The notes: generated from the letters alone by a model not told the origin. A DNA stretch of 32,500 bases from Eimeria necatrix (GCF_000499385.1 NW_013653421.1:1-32500); one strand, 5' to 3'; numbered from the stretch's first letter, positions 1 through 10,374 are shown. Program-made: numbers and translations.

Positions 1-272
1 CAGTGGCTGGGGGGGTGCGGGCTGCAGCAGCGGTAGGGAGGCTGCGGGCTGCAGCAGCGGAGGAGGGGAGGAGTGCTGCAGCAGCAGCGGGGGTCAGCGG
101 CGCGCAGCAGCGGCACGGGTAGACGCGCTGCTGCTGCCTGCTGCTGCTGCTGCTGCTGCTGCAGCTGGAGGCCCGTAGGCCAGCAGCAGCGCGGCCTGCT
201 GCTGCTGCTGCTCACTTTGGACTTGCTGCAGCTCTGCAGCTGTACGTTGTTCGTTTCTTCTGGCGCGTCGAT

Positions 273-672
273 GTTAGGGTTTACTCTAGGGTTTAGGGTT
301 TAGGGTTTGGGGCTTCACACTTAGCCCCGCCAAGAGTGTTTCGTGCCTCCTAGGGTTTAGGGTTTAGGGTTTACAAGATGCGTATGGATGGATACTTTAA
401 AGAGCACTTTGTGAGTCCTAGGGTTTAGGGTTTAGGGTTTACAATATGCTTATCGCTGTATACTCCGCAAGTCCTTCATAGGCATAAGAACTAATATAGA
501 TCTGAGTTTTATAAGGAGGGTTTAGGGTTTAGGGTTTAGGGTTTAGGGTTTGGCGGTGGAGTTGCCGCTGGGCGTTATGGACCTGGCGGCGGTGTAGGTG
601 CGTAGGCAGGTGTGGGGCTGGAATTAGGGTTTAGGGTTTAGGGTTTAGGGTTAAAATTAGGGTTTAGGGTTT
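273..672 (+). repeat. Interstitial telomere-type TTTAGGG blocks
   Basis: Five to six short blocks of TTTAGGG (about 273-311, 351-373, 418-440, 518-552 and 625-672) are separated by 40 to 80 bp of unique sequence. The unit is the plant-type heptamer also used at coccidian telomeres. The blocks are short and interrupted, and unique DNA flanks them on both sides, so this is not a chromosome end. Variant units such as TTTGGGG occur at block edges. Confidence 0.9.
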
Positions 673-1170
673 CGAAACTCGGGTGCGACTGAAGGTCCTT
701 CTGGGGCCCTTGCTCTAAACACTACAGATTTGCAGCAGCAGCAGCAGCAGCAGCAGATAGCAGCAGCAGATGGCAGCAGCAACGGCAAAAACCAATGAGT
801 TTGGGTGGGGTGCTGCTGCTGGCAGCAGCAGCAGCAGCAGCAGCCCGGTACAGTTCGGGATGTCTATACACCTAGAAGAGGGTCTCCCTGCGCAAAGAAA
901 AGGAGGGCCCCTTGCTGCTGCCTGTGCTGCTGCTGCTGCTGCTGGCAGCAGCAGCAGCAGCAGGGGCGAGCCGCTGCAGCGGGAGCTCCGCAGCAAACAC
1001 CCAGGAGCTCCCGCCCGCTGCAGTGTCTGTACACTGCAAACTCAAACTGCGATTCGGAAACAAATTTAAAGACAAAAGGCCCCCGCTGGGAAGCTTCGAA
1101 GAGAAACCCAAAGAGAAACACCTGAGCAGCAAAAAAGTCCAAAAAGACAAATTCCACAACCGCGCCATCA

Positions 1171-1483
1171 GCAGCTGTTTGTACACCTCAGCCAGCTGCC
1201 CATACACCGCAGATAGCTGCCGATACACCCCAGAGAGCTGCCCATACACCCCAGATAGCTGCCCATACACCCCAGAGAGCTGCCCATACACCCCAGATAG
1301 CTGCCTATACACCCCAGACAGCTGCCTATACACCCCAGACAGCTGCCGATACACCCCAGAGAGCTGCCTATACACCCCAGAAAGCTGCATATACACCCGA
1401 GAGCTGCCTATACACCCAGAGAGCTGCCCATACACCGCAGACAGCTGCCTATACACCCCAGGCACAGGTGCCTGTACACCCCA
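1171..1483. repeat. 21-nt tandem minisatellite
   Basis: About 14 to 15 imperfect copies of a 21-nt unit built around AGCTGCCCATACACCCC. Variation is mostly at the CCC/CCT/CCG and AGAGAG/AGATAG positions. The period is a multiple of three, so frames stay open across it: the minus strand reads as a heptapeptide repeat of the kind QLSGVYR, the plus strand as one of the kind SCPYTPE. I see no convincing splice sites or non-repetitive coding sequence around it, so I do not call a gene here. Confidence 0.85.
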
Positions 1484-1891
1484 GACGCTTCGTGCTGGTG
1501 CTGCTGCAGCAAGAGGGATGCAAATGAATATATTAAAATGTGCATTTGTGCATATGGGCGAAGCAGCAGCAGCTTTGTAAAATGTGAATGCATGCAGATG
1601 CAAAATAACTATTTATATATTTGCAGTGGAAAGATGAAAATAAATGAACGCAAAAGTCACACTTACACAGCTGAGGTGTACGTACAGCTGCACGCAGAAA
1701 AAGCCACTTGAACAGAAATGCACAAATGGACAAAAAAGCGCATGCAGATTGTTCTAATTGGTTAAATATAAGTAAAATGGATTAAATGGAATCAACAAAA
1801 GGGCCTTATTGCACTTAAAAGGAGAAAAAGAAACAAAAAACAGAAGTGGAGAAGCAAAGGGCGGAAAGCTGCTGCGGTGTATGCGGCCTCC

Positions 1892-1905
1892 GGTGTACGT
1901 ACACC
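1892..1905. other. GGTGTACGTACACC palindrome, copy 1
   Basis: A perfect 14-bp palindrome. An identical one lies at 2072-2085, and close relatives lie at 1675-1687 and 2025-2038. It sits in a 600-bp stretch (1500-2100) where I find no gene. A role as a protein-binding site is only a guess. Confidence 0.6.
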
Positions 1906-2071
1906 CGAACGCCGCAGACTACTTCTTCCAAACTTATTTGTCTCTTATCATTTAATTAAATCTAAATTTATCTTCTTCTGCTCCTCTCGCGCTCCAGGGG
2001 GCTAGAGGCAGCTGCTGCAGCTGGGGTGTACAGACACCTGAGCTGCTGGCAGCTGAGGGGCCCCCTAACGG

Positions 2072-2085
2072 GGTGTACGTACACC
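2072..2085. other. GGTGTACGTACACC palindrome, copy 2
   Basis: Identical to the palindrome at 1892-1905 and 180 bp away. It stands about 25 bp beyond the 3' end of the minus-strand open frame that stops at 2110. Half-sites of the form GTGTAC or GTACAC recur elsewhere in the first 5.5 kb. Confidence 0.6.
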
Positions 2086-2109
2086 TCAGCTCGGGGCCCC
2101 ACACTTGTC

Positions 2110-2207
2110 TCACTTTTCTTTTAAATGAAACTTCGGCTCCAGCAGCAGCTGGCCCTTGGCGCCAAAGCCCAAAGAAAAGCCCAAAGACACATCAGCAGCT
2201 TTTTCGC

Positions 2208-2240
<33 letters not shown>

Positions 2241-2739
2241 CTGCCAGGTCCGCTTGCTGCTGCGCCTTCGCTCTCCCCGCGTCCGCAGCATGCGCAGCAG
2301 CAGCAGCAGCAGCTGCTGCTGCTGCTGCTGCCGCTTTCTCACTCTCAGCTCTGCTGCCCGCCCGCAGCAGCAGCGGACCTCGAGCAGCAACTTCAAAGCC
2401 CAGCAGCGTCGGAACTGCTGTGTCTCCTGCTGCTCCTGTGAGAGCAGCAGCAGCAACTCGCATAGACGCTTCCCCTGCAGCAGCAGCAACACAGAGCAGC
2501 AGCAGCAGCAGCCGGCTGGGTGCTGCAGCAGAAGCCTCCTTGACTTCAACAAACAGCTCGTGCTGCAGCAGCTGCAGCAGCTGCAGCAGCTGCAGCAGCT
2601 GCAGCAGCTGCAGCAGCAGCAGTTGGAGCTGCTGCTGCAAATGCAAGCATCAGCCCATCAGGGCACACAAGCCCTGGCTGCAGCGGGCCAGCAGCGGCAA
2701 CACGCCCAGCAGCAACAGCACCACCAGCAGCAACAGGAT

Positions 2740-2788
<49 letters not shown>

Positions 2789-2920
2789 CCCTTCTCGAAG
2801 TCATGAGCTGTTTCCACAGCTGCTTTGCTGCTCTTCAAACTCCAGCAAGCGCGAGAAGCAAAACCCAAAAGCCGGAGGCCCCATGTGCTGACGGCCAACT
2901 CGCTGCTGCCTCGGGAAGCT

Positions 2921-2977
<57 letters not shown>

Positions 2978-3272
2978 TTGTAGCAGGAGAGGGTTTTCGC
3001 GGTCTTGAAGAAGCAGCAGCACAAAGGCTGCAAAGGCACCGGGAGCCGCACGCCACAACCAGCAGCAGGACCAAGTGCAGCAGCAGCAGCGGTAACAGCT
3101 TCAGCAGCAGCAGCAGCAACAGCAGCAGCTGCTGCAGCAAGAGCACCACCAAAAAATAGCAACAGCAAGACAAGCAACAGCAAGAGCAGCAAAAGCAAGA
3201 GCCTCAAACGCAAGCGCAGCAACGGCAAGAGCCGCAGCAGCAAGAGCAGCAGCAGCAAGAGCAGCAGCAAGC

Positions 3273-3313
<41 letters not shown>

Positions 3314-3939
3314 GACTTACCCGCGAAGGTAAGTTTAGATTTGCCTTTGCTGAAGGTGCCGAGACACCTCAGAGCCCCCTCACTAACAGGAAGAGGTGTC
3401 TGTACACCCAAGAGCAGCTCCACGCCGCTAACGCCCTGCTGCAGCTGCTGCAGCTGCTGCTGCAGTTGCTGCTGCAGCTGCTGCTGCAGCTGTTGGAGCT
3501 GCTGCAGCCGCAGATCTTTTCGGTGGCTTGCAAACGAGGGCAGCAGCTGCTTCCCCTCCTCCTCTGGCACCGTCGCGCCGCCTTTCTGCTGCTGCTGCTG
3601 CTGTTGCAGCTGCTGCTGCTGTTGCTGCTGCTGCTGCAGCTGTCGTTGCTGCTGCCATTGCTGCTCCTGCTGCTGCTGCTGCTGGTCAACGGGCAACTCA
3701 GCATTTAAGCGGGCAAATGCCGAGACACCGAAAGGCAGCTGCAGCGGCACCTGAAGTGTACGCACAGCTTAGCAGCAGCAGCGAGCGATGCAGCAGCAGA
3801 AGCCTTCAACAGCAGCAGCAGCAGCAGCAGCAGAAACAGCAAGAGCAGCAGCAGCAGCACAAATACTCACCGTTGCACCCACGGAGACAGACTGCAGCCC
3901 TGTGCCGCCTCCAATGCTTATGGGGCCCGACGCTACCTG

Positions 3940-4007
<68 letters not shown>

Positions 4008-4035
4008 CCGCACCGAGGAGGTAATGCAGCAGCAC
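2110..4035 (-). CDS. Gene A: spliced minus-strand gene, partial; possible beta-barrel
   Basis: Two exons are well defined. Exon 3936-3871 follows a (CTG)n-CAG acceptor, encodes a glycine-rich stretch with SIGGGTGLQSVSVGAT and ends at ACG|GTGAGT. Exon 3750-3321 follows an acceptor ending CACTTCAG, starts VPLQLPFGVSAFARLNAE, carries glutamine runs and the segment GVELLLGVQTPLPVSEG, and leaves at G|GTAAGT. The joint between them is phase 0 on both sides. A likely 3' portion is the frame ending at 2110, with DVSLGFSLGFGAKG near its end. The glycine and hydrophobic alternation resembles outer-membrane barrel strands, and the order faintly recalls the C-terminal half of Sam50/Omp85 proteins; this is weak inference. 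The exons linking 3321 to the 2.1-2.6 kb part and the 5' end above 3.94 kb are unresolved. The plus strand is also open across 3159-3707. Confidence 0.45.
2294..2331. repeat. (CAG)n-(CTG)n palindrome
   Basis: Six CAG units run straight into six CTG units, giving a self-complementary 38-bp stretch able to form a hairpin in either strand. It lies inside the alanine-run portion of the minus-strand frame ending at 2110. Confidence 0.75.
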
Positions 4036-4039
4036 CCCA

Positions 4040-4098
4040 CAAAAGACGCGTTCTCACAGCCCGCATGAGACACATGCAGAGCTGCCCTTCAAAGCGAG

Positions 4099-4155
<57 letters not shown>

Positions 4156-4286
4156 CAAAGGAAGCCACAGGCCGCATTACCCATATTCGTCGCCCCAGTG
4201 TCTTCGCCAATGACGCGCCTGGAAGCAGCAGCAGCAGCAGCAGCAAAGCTGCCGGCAAGGCAGTGCCGGCAATCCTTTGCTTCATT

Positions 4287-4320
<34 letters not shown>

Positions 4321-4434
4321 GCTTGTTGCTGCTGGCGATGCCGCAAGGGTATCTCCTGCTGCAGCTGCTCTTGCTGCTGCCGCTGCAGCCAGAAGTTCGC
4401 CGTGTTCCCCTTTCTTATCGCAGCGCGGCGGCCC

Positions 4435-4479
<45 letters not shown>

Positions 4480-4810
4480 ACTGTCGCTGCTGTTACCGCT
4501 GCTGCTACTGCTGCTGCAGCTGCTACTGCTGCTGCAGCTGCTACTGCTGCAGCTGCTTCTGCTGCTGCAGCCTTTGCTGCTGCTGAGTCTGTAAAGGCTG
4601 TCTCTGCTGTGGCTGTCTCCACCCCTTGTGGCTTCCTTCTGCTGCTGCTGCCGCCGCTGCTGCTGCTGCTGCTGCTGCCAGTGCAGCAGAGTTGTGTATT
4701 GAGTTTGTCGCTGCAGCAGAGACACTTGTAGCTGCTGCTGCTGTTAACTGCTGCTGCTGCCGCTGCTGCTGCTTGGGGAGGGCCTCGGGGTGTCTCCAGG
4801 GGGGAAGGAA
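4040..4810. repeat. Triplet tracts between gene A and CCCTAAA blocks
   Basis: Almost continuous CAG tracts (4099-4155, 4224-4247) and CTG tracts (4285-4320, 4435-4580, 4640-4680, 4733-4775) with short unique islands. Gene A may continue here: the minus strand holds RRVIGEDTGATNMG before a GTAATG donor near 4187, and a second island with NTANFWLQRQ. Neither could be phased into a model, so no exon is called. Confidence 0.6.
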
Positions 4811-4928
4811 CCCCAAACCCTAAACCCTAAACCCCAAACCCTAGGCCCTAGTGTCTAAACCCCAATTCTTTTCCTTTGCTTCTGTTGTGTAATATAAAGT
4901 ATTAGTTATCTTGCATTGCGCGGCTTCA

Positions 4929-4960
<32 letters not shown>

Positions 4961-5244
4961 ACACCGGTGGGGCAAGGGGCCCCTACTGGCGGTCTCGGGC
5001 AGCAGCAGCAGCAGCAGCAGCAAGTCTGCATAGAGTTTTTTTGCGTTGTTCGCGCCTCGAAACCCTAAACCCTAAACCCCAGACCCTAAACCCTAAACCC
5101 TAAACCCTAGTTTGGCGAAACAACTCGCCGCGGACGACTGGCGTCTCGTGGGCCTCAGGGCTGTCCCACACCGACAGTGTTTGTAAACCCTAAACCCCAA
5201 ACCCCAAACCCTAAACCCTAAACCCTAAACCCTAAAACCCAAAC
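4811..5244 (-). repeat. Interstitial telomere-type CCCTAAA blocks
   Basis: Three blocks of CCCTAAA with CCCCAAA variants lie at 4811-4864, 5060-5109 and 5184-5244. On the plus strand they read CCCTAAA, so they are inverted relative to the TTTAGGG blocks at 273-672. Unique sequence and a CTG tract (4930-4960) separate them. No gene is seen between 4,811 and 5,280. Confidence 0.9.
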
Positions 5245-5259
5245 AGTTGTTGATTTGCT

Positions 5260-5802
5260 GCTTCGTTCTTTAAATGAGTCATTTCCCCTAAACTGAAAAC
5301 TGGAAGGATCGGAGCTGTCTGTACACCAGAAGTAGATGAGCCTTTCCAGAGCCAAGCTGCTGCTCTCTAAGGAAAGCAGCAGCAGCTTGCTGCTGCTTGC
5401 TGCTGCCGCTTGCTGCTGCTGCGTGCAGCAGCAGCCTGCTGCTGCTTGTTGATAGCCTGCTGCTGCTTGCTGCTGCTAATTGCTGCGGCAGTTTGCCGTT
5501 GCTCACTGCAGATGCCTGCTGCAGCATCTTGCTGCAGCAACTTACTGCAGTGATTGCTGCTCCTGCTCTAAGCAGCAAGCAGCAGTAAGCAGCAGCTTGC
5601 TGCTGCTTGCTGCAGCAGCTAGATGCAGCTAGCTGCTGCTTGTTGCTGCTGCTGCTGCAGTTTGCGGGTGCTGGCTGCCACTGTTGCCAATGTAGAATCT
5701 GTGAGTGGCTGCTGAGGCCCTGAGGCTGTGGGGTGGACAGCAGCAGCTGCTAAGAGTTGTGCTGGTGGTGCTGCTGGCTGCGCAGCAGCAGCAGCAGCAA
5801 CG

Positions 5803-5837
<35 letters not shown>

Positions 5838-5840
5838 GGA
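5260..5840. repeat. CTGCTGCTT-type degenerate repeat region
   Basis: From about 5375 to 5660 the tract is not pure CTG but a degenerate mix of TTGCTGCTGC and GCAGCAGC units in both orientations, with several local inverted repeats. A minus-strand open frame of 96 codons (5578-5288) crosses it without splice or start evidence. I call no gene. Confidence 0.6.
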
Positions 5841-5944
5841 TCACTCTGGAGTCACTGGGGGCCTGGCCCTCCGCTGCCACAGCAGCCACCCCGCAAACAC
5901 CGAAGCAAGAGCGACGGCAACGAGGTCGAGACAAGCAACAAGAA
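5841..5944 (-). CDS. Candidate terminal exon encoding a transmembrane segment
   Basis: On the minus strand a CTG tract ending CTTCAG gives an acceptor at 5945, followed by a phase-1 frame that runs 34 codons to TGA at 5843-5841. It encodes LVACLDLVAVALASVFAG, then a tryptophan-rich edge and QRRARPPVTPE. A single membrane span followed by two arginines and a short tail is typical of the cytosolic end of a type I membrane protein. The preceding gene B exon (6749-6600) also ends in phase 1, so the two can be joined directly, though further exons may lie between. Other frames are open here too, including a glutamine-run frame on the plus strand. Confidence 0.35.
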
Positions 5945-5949
5945 CTGAA

Positions 5950-6119
5950 GCAGCAGCAGCAGCAGCACAGCAGCAGCAGCAGCAGCAGCACAGCAGCAGC
6001 AGCAGCAGCAGCAGCATGAGACTTAACGCAGGGCCAGAAAGGAGCTAAGGAGATGGGCACTGAAAATAGAGGCAAATGGGGGCCCTATGGAGACACAAAC
6101 AAAAGCAAAAAGGAGACAG

Positions 6120-6152
<33 letters not shown>

Positions 6153-6554
6153 GCCGCAACAGCAGCAGCAACAGCAGCAGCAGCAGCAGCAGCCCAGAGG
6201 AGCTGCTCTTTAGTCAAGCAGCAGAGGAGACACCACGGAAACCACTTGCAGCAGCAAAGTGATAAAGAAAACGAACTGCGAGCCCAAAAGAGAAAAAGAA
6301 ATACTTTTATGACAGAGACAGAAGCAGACAGGACATGTGCAGCAGCAGCACAGCTGCTCGCAGCCACAGCGCCGCTTGCTGCAGCAGCAGCAGCAGCAGC
6401 AGCAGCAACACCAGCGAACGGCAGCAGCGTTAAAAAACGCAGCAGCAACAGCAACAGTAGCCCTAGTAACAGGAGAAAGTAGCAAAAGAACAGCAGCAAC
6501 AGCAACAGCAGCAAACAGCAGCAGCAGTCGCTCTAGTGCTACTGATAGGGGTAC

Positions 6555-6590
<36 letters not shown>
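5950..6590. other. Triplet tracts with unresolved exon-like islands
   Basis: Two minus-strand polypyrimidine stretches end in AG: one ending GGGCTCGCAG at 6276, followed by a frame with RFLYHFAAASGFRG, and one ending TCTCCATAG near 6088, followed by a frame with FASIFSAHLLSSFLALR before a stop. Both enter in phase 1 and could be alternative or additional 3' exons of gene B. I cannot choose between them from sequence alone. The rest is CAG tract. Confidence 0.35.
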
Positions 6591-6595
<5 letters not shown>

Positions 6596-6599
6596 TCAC

Positions 6600-6751
6600 T
6601 CGTGTACTGCTGCCAGTTCAAGTGGTACAGGGGGGCCTCGAGGGCCCCCAGCGCATGCAGCGCCTCGCTGCCCACAGAGTGGACTCCGCTGCACCACAAG
6701 TAGGACAGCTGCCAGGGTGCAGCAGCAGCAGAACAGTGGACGTGGTATCCT

Positions 6752-6789
<38 letters not shown>

Positions 6790-6903
6790 TGCAGCACTGT
6801 GCGCGTGCACGCAGGCGCAGACCAGCCTGCTGTTCGCCGCGCTGCTGCTGAGCACCCCAGCAGCACGCGAAGGCTTGCAAAGCAGCTGACGCAACTCTGC
6901 CTT

Positions 6904-6943
<40 letters not shown>

Positions 6944-7224
6944 TGCTACTGCTGCTGCTACTAGCGCAGCTGTGCTGCTTACCCTTCTGCGCCAGGTCTC
7001 GAACGCGTGAGGCCTCTAGATCTGTCCATGGAGCGCTCACTATATCTGTCACTGCAGCAGCAACTCCATCAGCAGCAAGAAGTGAAGCATGAGCAGCAGC
7101 AGAAACGGCCGCAGCAGCTGCTGCTGCTTCTGCTGCTGCAGAGGCAGCAGCAGTCCTGGCAGGCACCCTGCTTCTGATGTGGCTGCTGCTGTTCGAGGGG
7201 AGCGTAAAGGTGGCATCAACACCA

Positions 7225-7269
<45 letters not shown>

Positions 7270-7610
7270 GGCGACAAAAGCATTGGGAGCATCCAATAAA
7301 GCAGCAGCAGCAGCCACAGCAGCAGCAGCCGCAGCAGCAGCAGCAGCAAACAGTTCTCCCCACTCTTGCTGGGATCGTCTTCAAATGAGGGATCGATCTC
7401 CGTGACCAACTTCGCCTCCGGAAGAGATTTCCGCACTTCCTCTCTGCAGCACAAAGAGAAGCAGTTAGCTGCTGCATGCGCTTCAGCAGCAGCAGCAGCA
7501 GCAGCAGCAGAGGCAGCAGCCACGGCTGCGGTAGCAAGCGCAACGCTAGGGGCAGAAGCAACTCGAGCAGCAGCACGAGCAGCAGAACTAGCCCTCGCCG
7601 GGACCCAGCA

Positions 7611-7641
<31 letters not shown>

Positions 7642-7677
7642 TCAATGGAAACCAGAAAAGCAGCCGCAGCCGCATCC

Positions 7678-7730
<53 letters not shown>

Positions 7731-8137
7731 TGTGACCTCATTGCGCCGCTCCACCAGAGCAGCTGCTGCGCGTGGGCGTCTTGGAAAGCAGCAAATAAGA
7801 GCGAAGGGCAATTCGAGCCGCAGTCGAAAGCATTTAAAGAACAAGAAGGACAAAAAAGAGAAATTAAAATTGGAACTTTTTCGCAAACGCTGGAGGCCAG
7901 CAGCTCCTTCAAAGCAGCAACGCCTGAGACGCACGCGCAGCACACGCGGCGGCCTGCTGCTGCTGCTGCTGCTGCTGCTGCGGTGGCTGCTCGCGGCTGC
8001 TGCTGCGCTAGATGCTGCTGCTGCTGCTGCTGCTGCTGCGGCTGCTGCGGCTGCTCGTGTCTGGACGCACGCTGCTCTGCAATGGTCTCGCGAGTTGCCA
8101 CGTCGATGGAGGAGACGGTGCCATATATGTCTCGCTG

Positions 8138-8168
<31 letters not shown>

Positions 8169-8355
8169 GGCAGCAAAACTGGTGAAAGCCAGCAGCAGCG
8201 CCATCTGCAAGGGATGTGGGTCAAAAAGAGGCGAACGGCAGGAATCGAAGCGACAGCAGCGAGGGTCAAAGAACGCAAACTCGCAGCAGCAGCTGCAGCA
8301 GCAGCAGCTGCAGCAGCAGCAGCTGCAGCAGCAGCAGCTGCAGCAGCAGCAGCAA

Positions 8356-8387
<32 letters not shown>

Positions 8388-8526
8388 GCAGCAGTGTCAC
8401 CTCGATCCACCAGGCCCCCGGATTAAGCGCCACAATGTCTGTCCAGGCAAAGAGATCAACAGGGGCTGTGGCAGCAGCAGGAAACACGCGAGAGGCGTCC
8501 GTCATGCGCGCAAATGTGCTGTCGCT
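6600..8526 (-). CDS. Gene B: spliced minus-strand gene, product not recognised
   Basis: Six exons can be read. 8526-8401 follows a (CTG)n-CAG acceptor and encodes DLFAWTDIVALNPGAWWIE before GTGACA. 8134-8071 contains YGTVSSIDVATRETIAEQ and ends at C|GTGCGT. About 7923-7870 encodes VAALKELLASSVCEK; its donor is unclear. 7443-7352 follows a CTTTGTGCTGCAG acceptor and encodes KLVTEIDPSFEDDPSK. 7051-6983 encodes SAPWTDLEASRVRDLAQK and leaves at G|GTAAGC. 6749-6600 contains HVHC, PWQLSYLWCSG and PLYHLNWQQY and leaves at A|GTGAGC. Junction phases agree for exons 1-2 (0), 2-3 (1), 4-5 (1) and 5-6 (1); the 3-4 joint is untested. The SAPW and GYHV pieces faintly recall the end of TIM-barrel hydrolases such as GH20 or GDPD enzymes, not enough to name it. 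The 5' end above 8.53 kb is missing. Confidence 0.5.
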
Positions 8527-8528
8527 CT

Positions 8529-8575
<47 letters not shown>

Positions 8576-8579
8576 TAGT

Positions 8580-9094
8580 ATGCAGAGTCAGCAAGCGTCA
8601 GCCACAGCCAGTTTCCCTGAAGTAAGAGAATCGCTGCTGTGTCCGTTTGAGGCACAGCTGAAACAGCAGCAGCAGTAGCAGCGGCAGCAGCAGCGCAGGC
8701 CTTAGCAGCAGCAACAACGGCAGAAGCGGCAGCTGCTGCTGCTGCTGCTGCTGCAGCTCACAAACAAGAATAATGTGTGGCTAGCTGCTATGTGAACGTC
8801 AGTAGCAAAAGCAGCAGCGCCCGCCTCTCGAGCTGCCCGGAAGGACTCCCTAAGGACGCAGCAGAAACCCTGGATACGCCTTTGCTGCAGCAGCAGCAGC
8901 AGCAGCAGCGGCGGTTGCTGCAGCGGCAAGAACTACGGGAGCAGCAGCAGAAACAGCATTAGCGGACGCAGTAGCAGCAGCTACAACAGCAAGAAGACTG
9001 GCGGAAGCCGCAGCAGAAACAGAAGCAACGGAAGACAGTACAAGCAACACCACAAGCAGCAGGGAGAGCAGCGCACGCAGCAGCAGCAGCAACA

Positions 9095-9130
<36 letters not shown>

Positions 9131-9143
9131 GCGTAGGGGTCAC
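8580..9143. other. Gap between gene B and gene C: triplet tracts, possible gene B 5' exon
   Basis: CAG tracts (8660-8760, 8886-8910, 9075-9125) surround a unique island at 8770-8880. On the minus strand the island reads as a frame containing CVLRESFRAAREAGAAAF, which could be an upstream exon of gene B. The plus strand is also open with KDAAETLDTPLL. Splice sites are ambiguous, so no exon is called. Confidence 0.35.
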
Positions 9144-9606
9144 CTACATAGTGTTTTCGGGCCGTAAAAGAGGAAGGCCCTTTATTCCCATCAGCATGGG
9201 GCGGGGAGGCAGCCAAGACTCGCTGCTGTAGCTGCTAGCCATCTCTGCTGCTGCTGCAGCTGGCGCTGCTGCTGTTGCTGCTGTTGGAGCAGCATCTGCT
9301 GCTGGGTCAGTTGCTGTGGCTGCGACTGCAGCTGCCGCTGGTGCCGCCTCTTCTGAGTCTGCTGCTGTTGGGACTGTTGCTGTTGCCGGTGCCTCTCCTG
9401 CTGCTGCTGCTGCTGCTGCTGTAGGTGCTTCTGGTGCTGCTGCTCGTGCCTCTTCCGTTGCTGATGCAATTGATGCTGCTGCTGCTGCTGCTAGTGGTGC
9501 TGCTGCTGCTGCTTTGAACTCTGCTGCTGGGGCCACAGCTCCACTAAGACCGTCAGGCTGTTCATGAGCAACAGCCGGCCTTGCAGCTGTTGCTTTTTCC
9601 ACAGGC

Positions 9607-9638
<32 letters not shown>

Positions 9639-9841
9639 TGCCGGTGCAGCGACTTCTGGTTCTGCAGCAGCAGCTGCTGCTGCACGCACAGTTAGTTTTG
9701 CTGCAGCAACAGCAGAATTTGAAGGCCCTGCCTCACCTAGCCTTCTGCTGCTGATGGCGGTGGTGTTGCTTCGGCTGCTGTTGCTGCTGTTGCCGCCCCT
9801 CCAGCTGGACTCAGTAAGGCTACCTTCCCTGCTGCTGCTGC

Positions 9842-9888
<47 letters not shown>

Positions 9889-9977
9889 CTGCTCTGACGC
9901 GGTGCAGGCCCTTCTGCTGTCGTCGAAGGACCTTCCCAGCCCTCTGGCTCGCTCCTTCTCGCGCTGCTATCAAAGCA

Positions 9978-10021
<44 letters not shown>

Positions 10022-10209
10022 AGAGCGCTGCCAGTCCCCCCTGCTGCAGCGGCGGCTGCTTGAAAATGCAGGGAGAGCCGAAGCCTCCAGGCCCCAGGAA
10101 AGGACACAGCAGCAGCAGCAGCCACAGAGCAGCAGACAGCAGAATTGCAAGCCAGACGCGCATGCACTTGAGGGACAAGGGGCAGCCCTCGCTGCTGCGG
10201 CTATACCGA

Positions 10210-10243
<34 letters not shown>

Positions 10244-10342
10244 GGACGCTATGAAGGCTGCCTATGGCCCTCGGGGGTTGCTGCTGCGCTGCAGAAAAAG
10301 AGAAGCCCGGCAGCAGCCCCACTGCTGGCGCTGCTGGCGGCG

Positions 10343-10374
<32 letters not shown>

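Noticed and set aside
273..672. Chromosome end
   Set aside because: The TTTAGGG blocks are short, interrupted and flanked by long unique sequence on both sides, and inverted blocks follow at 4.8-5.2 kb.
872..1603. 243-codon minus-strand frame across the minisatellite, and the 222-codon plus-strand frame over the same bases
   Set aside because: Both exist because the 21-nt repeat and flanking triplets are multiples of three. The non-repeat ends have no splice sites or recognisable sequence.
6618..8210. 530-codon minus-strand open frame as one uninterrupted gene
   Set aside because: It mixes protein-like islands with long A and L runs. The islands belong to different frames and are better explained by short exons with phase-matched splice sites (gene B).
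7366..8625. 419-codon plus-strand frame rich in alanine and glutamine
   Set aside because: Almost all of its length is triplet tract. The unique islands in it read more like protein on the minus strand, where splice donors and acceptors agree in phase.
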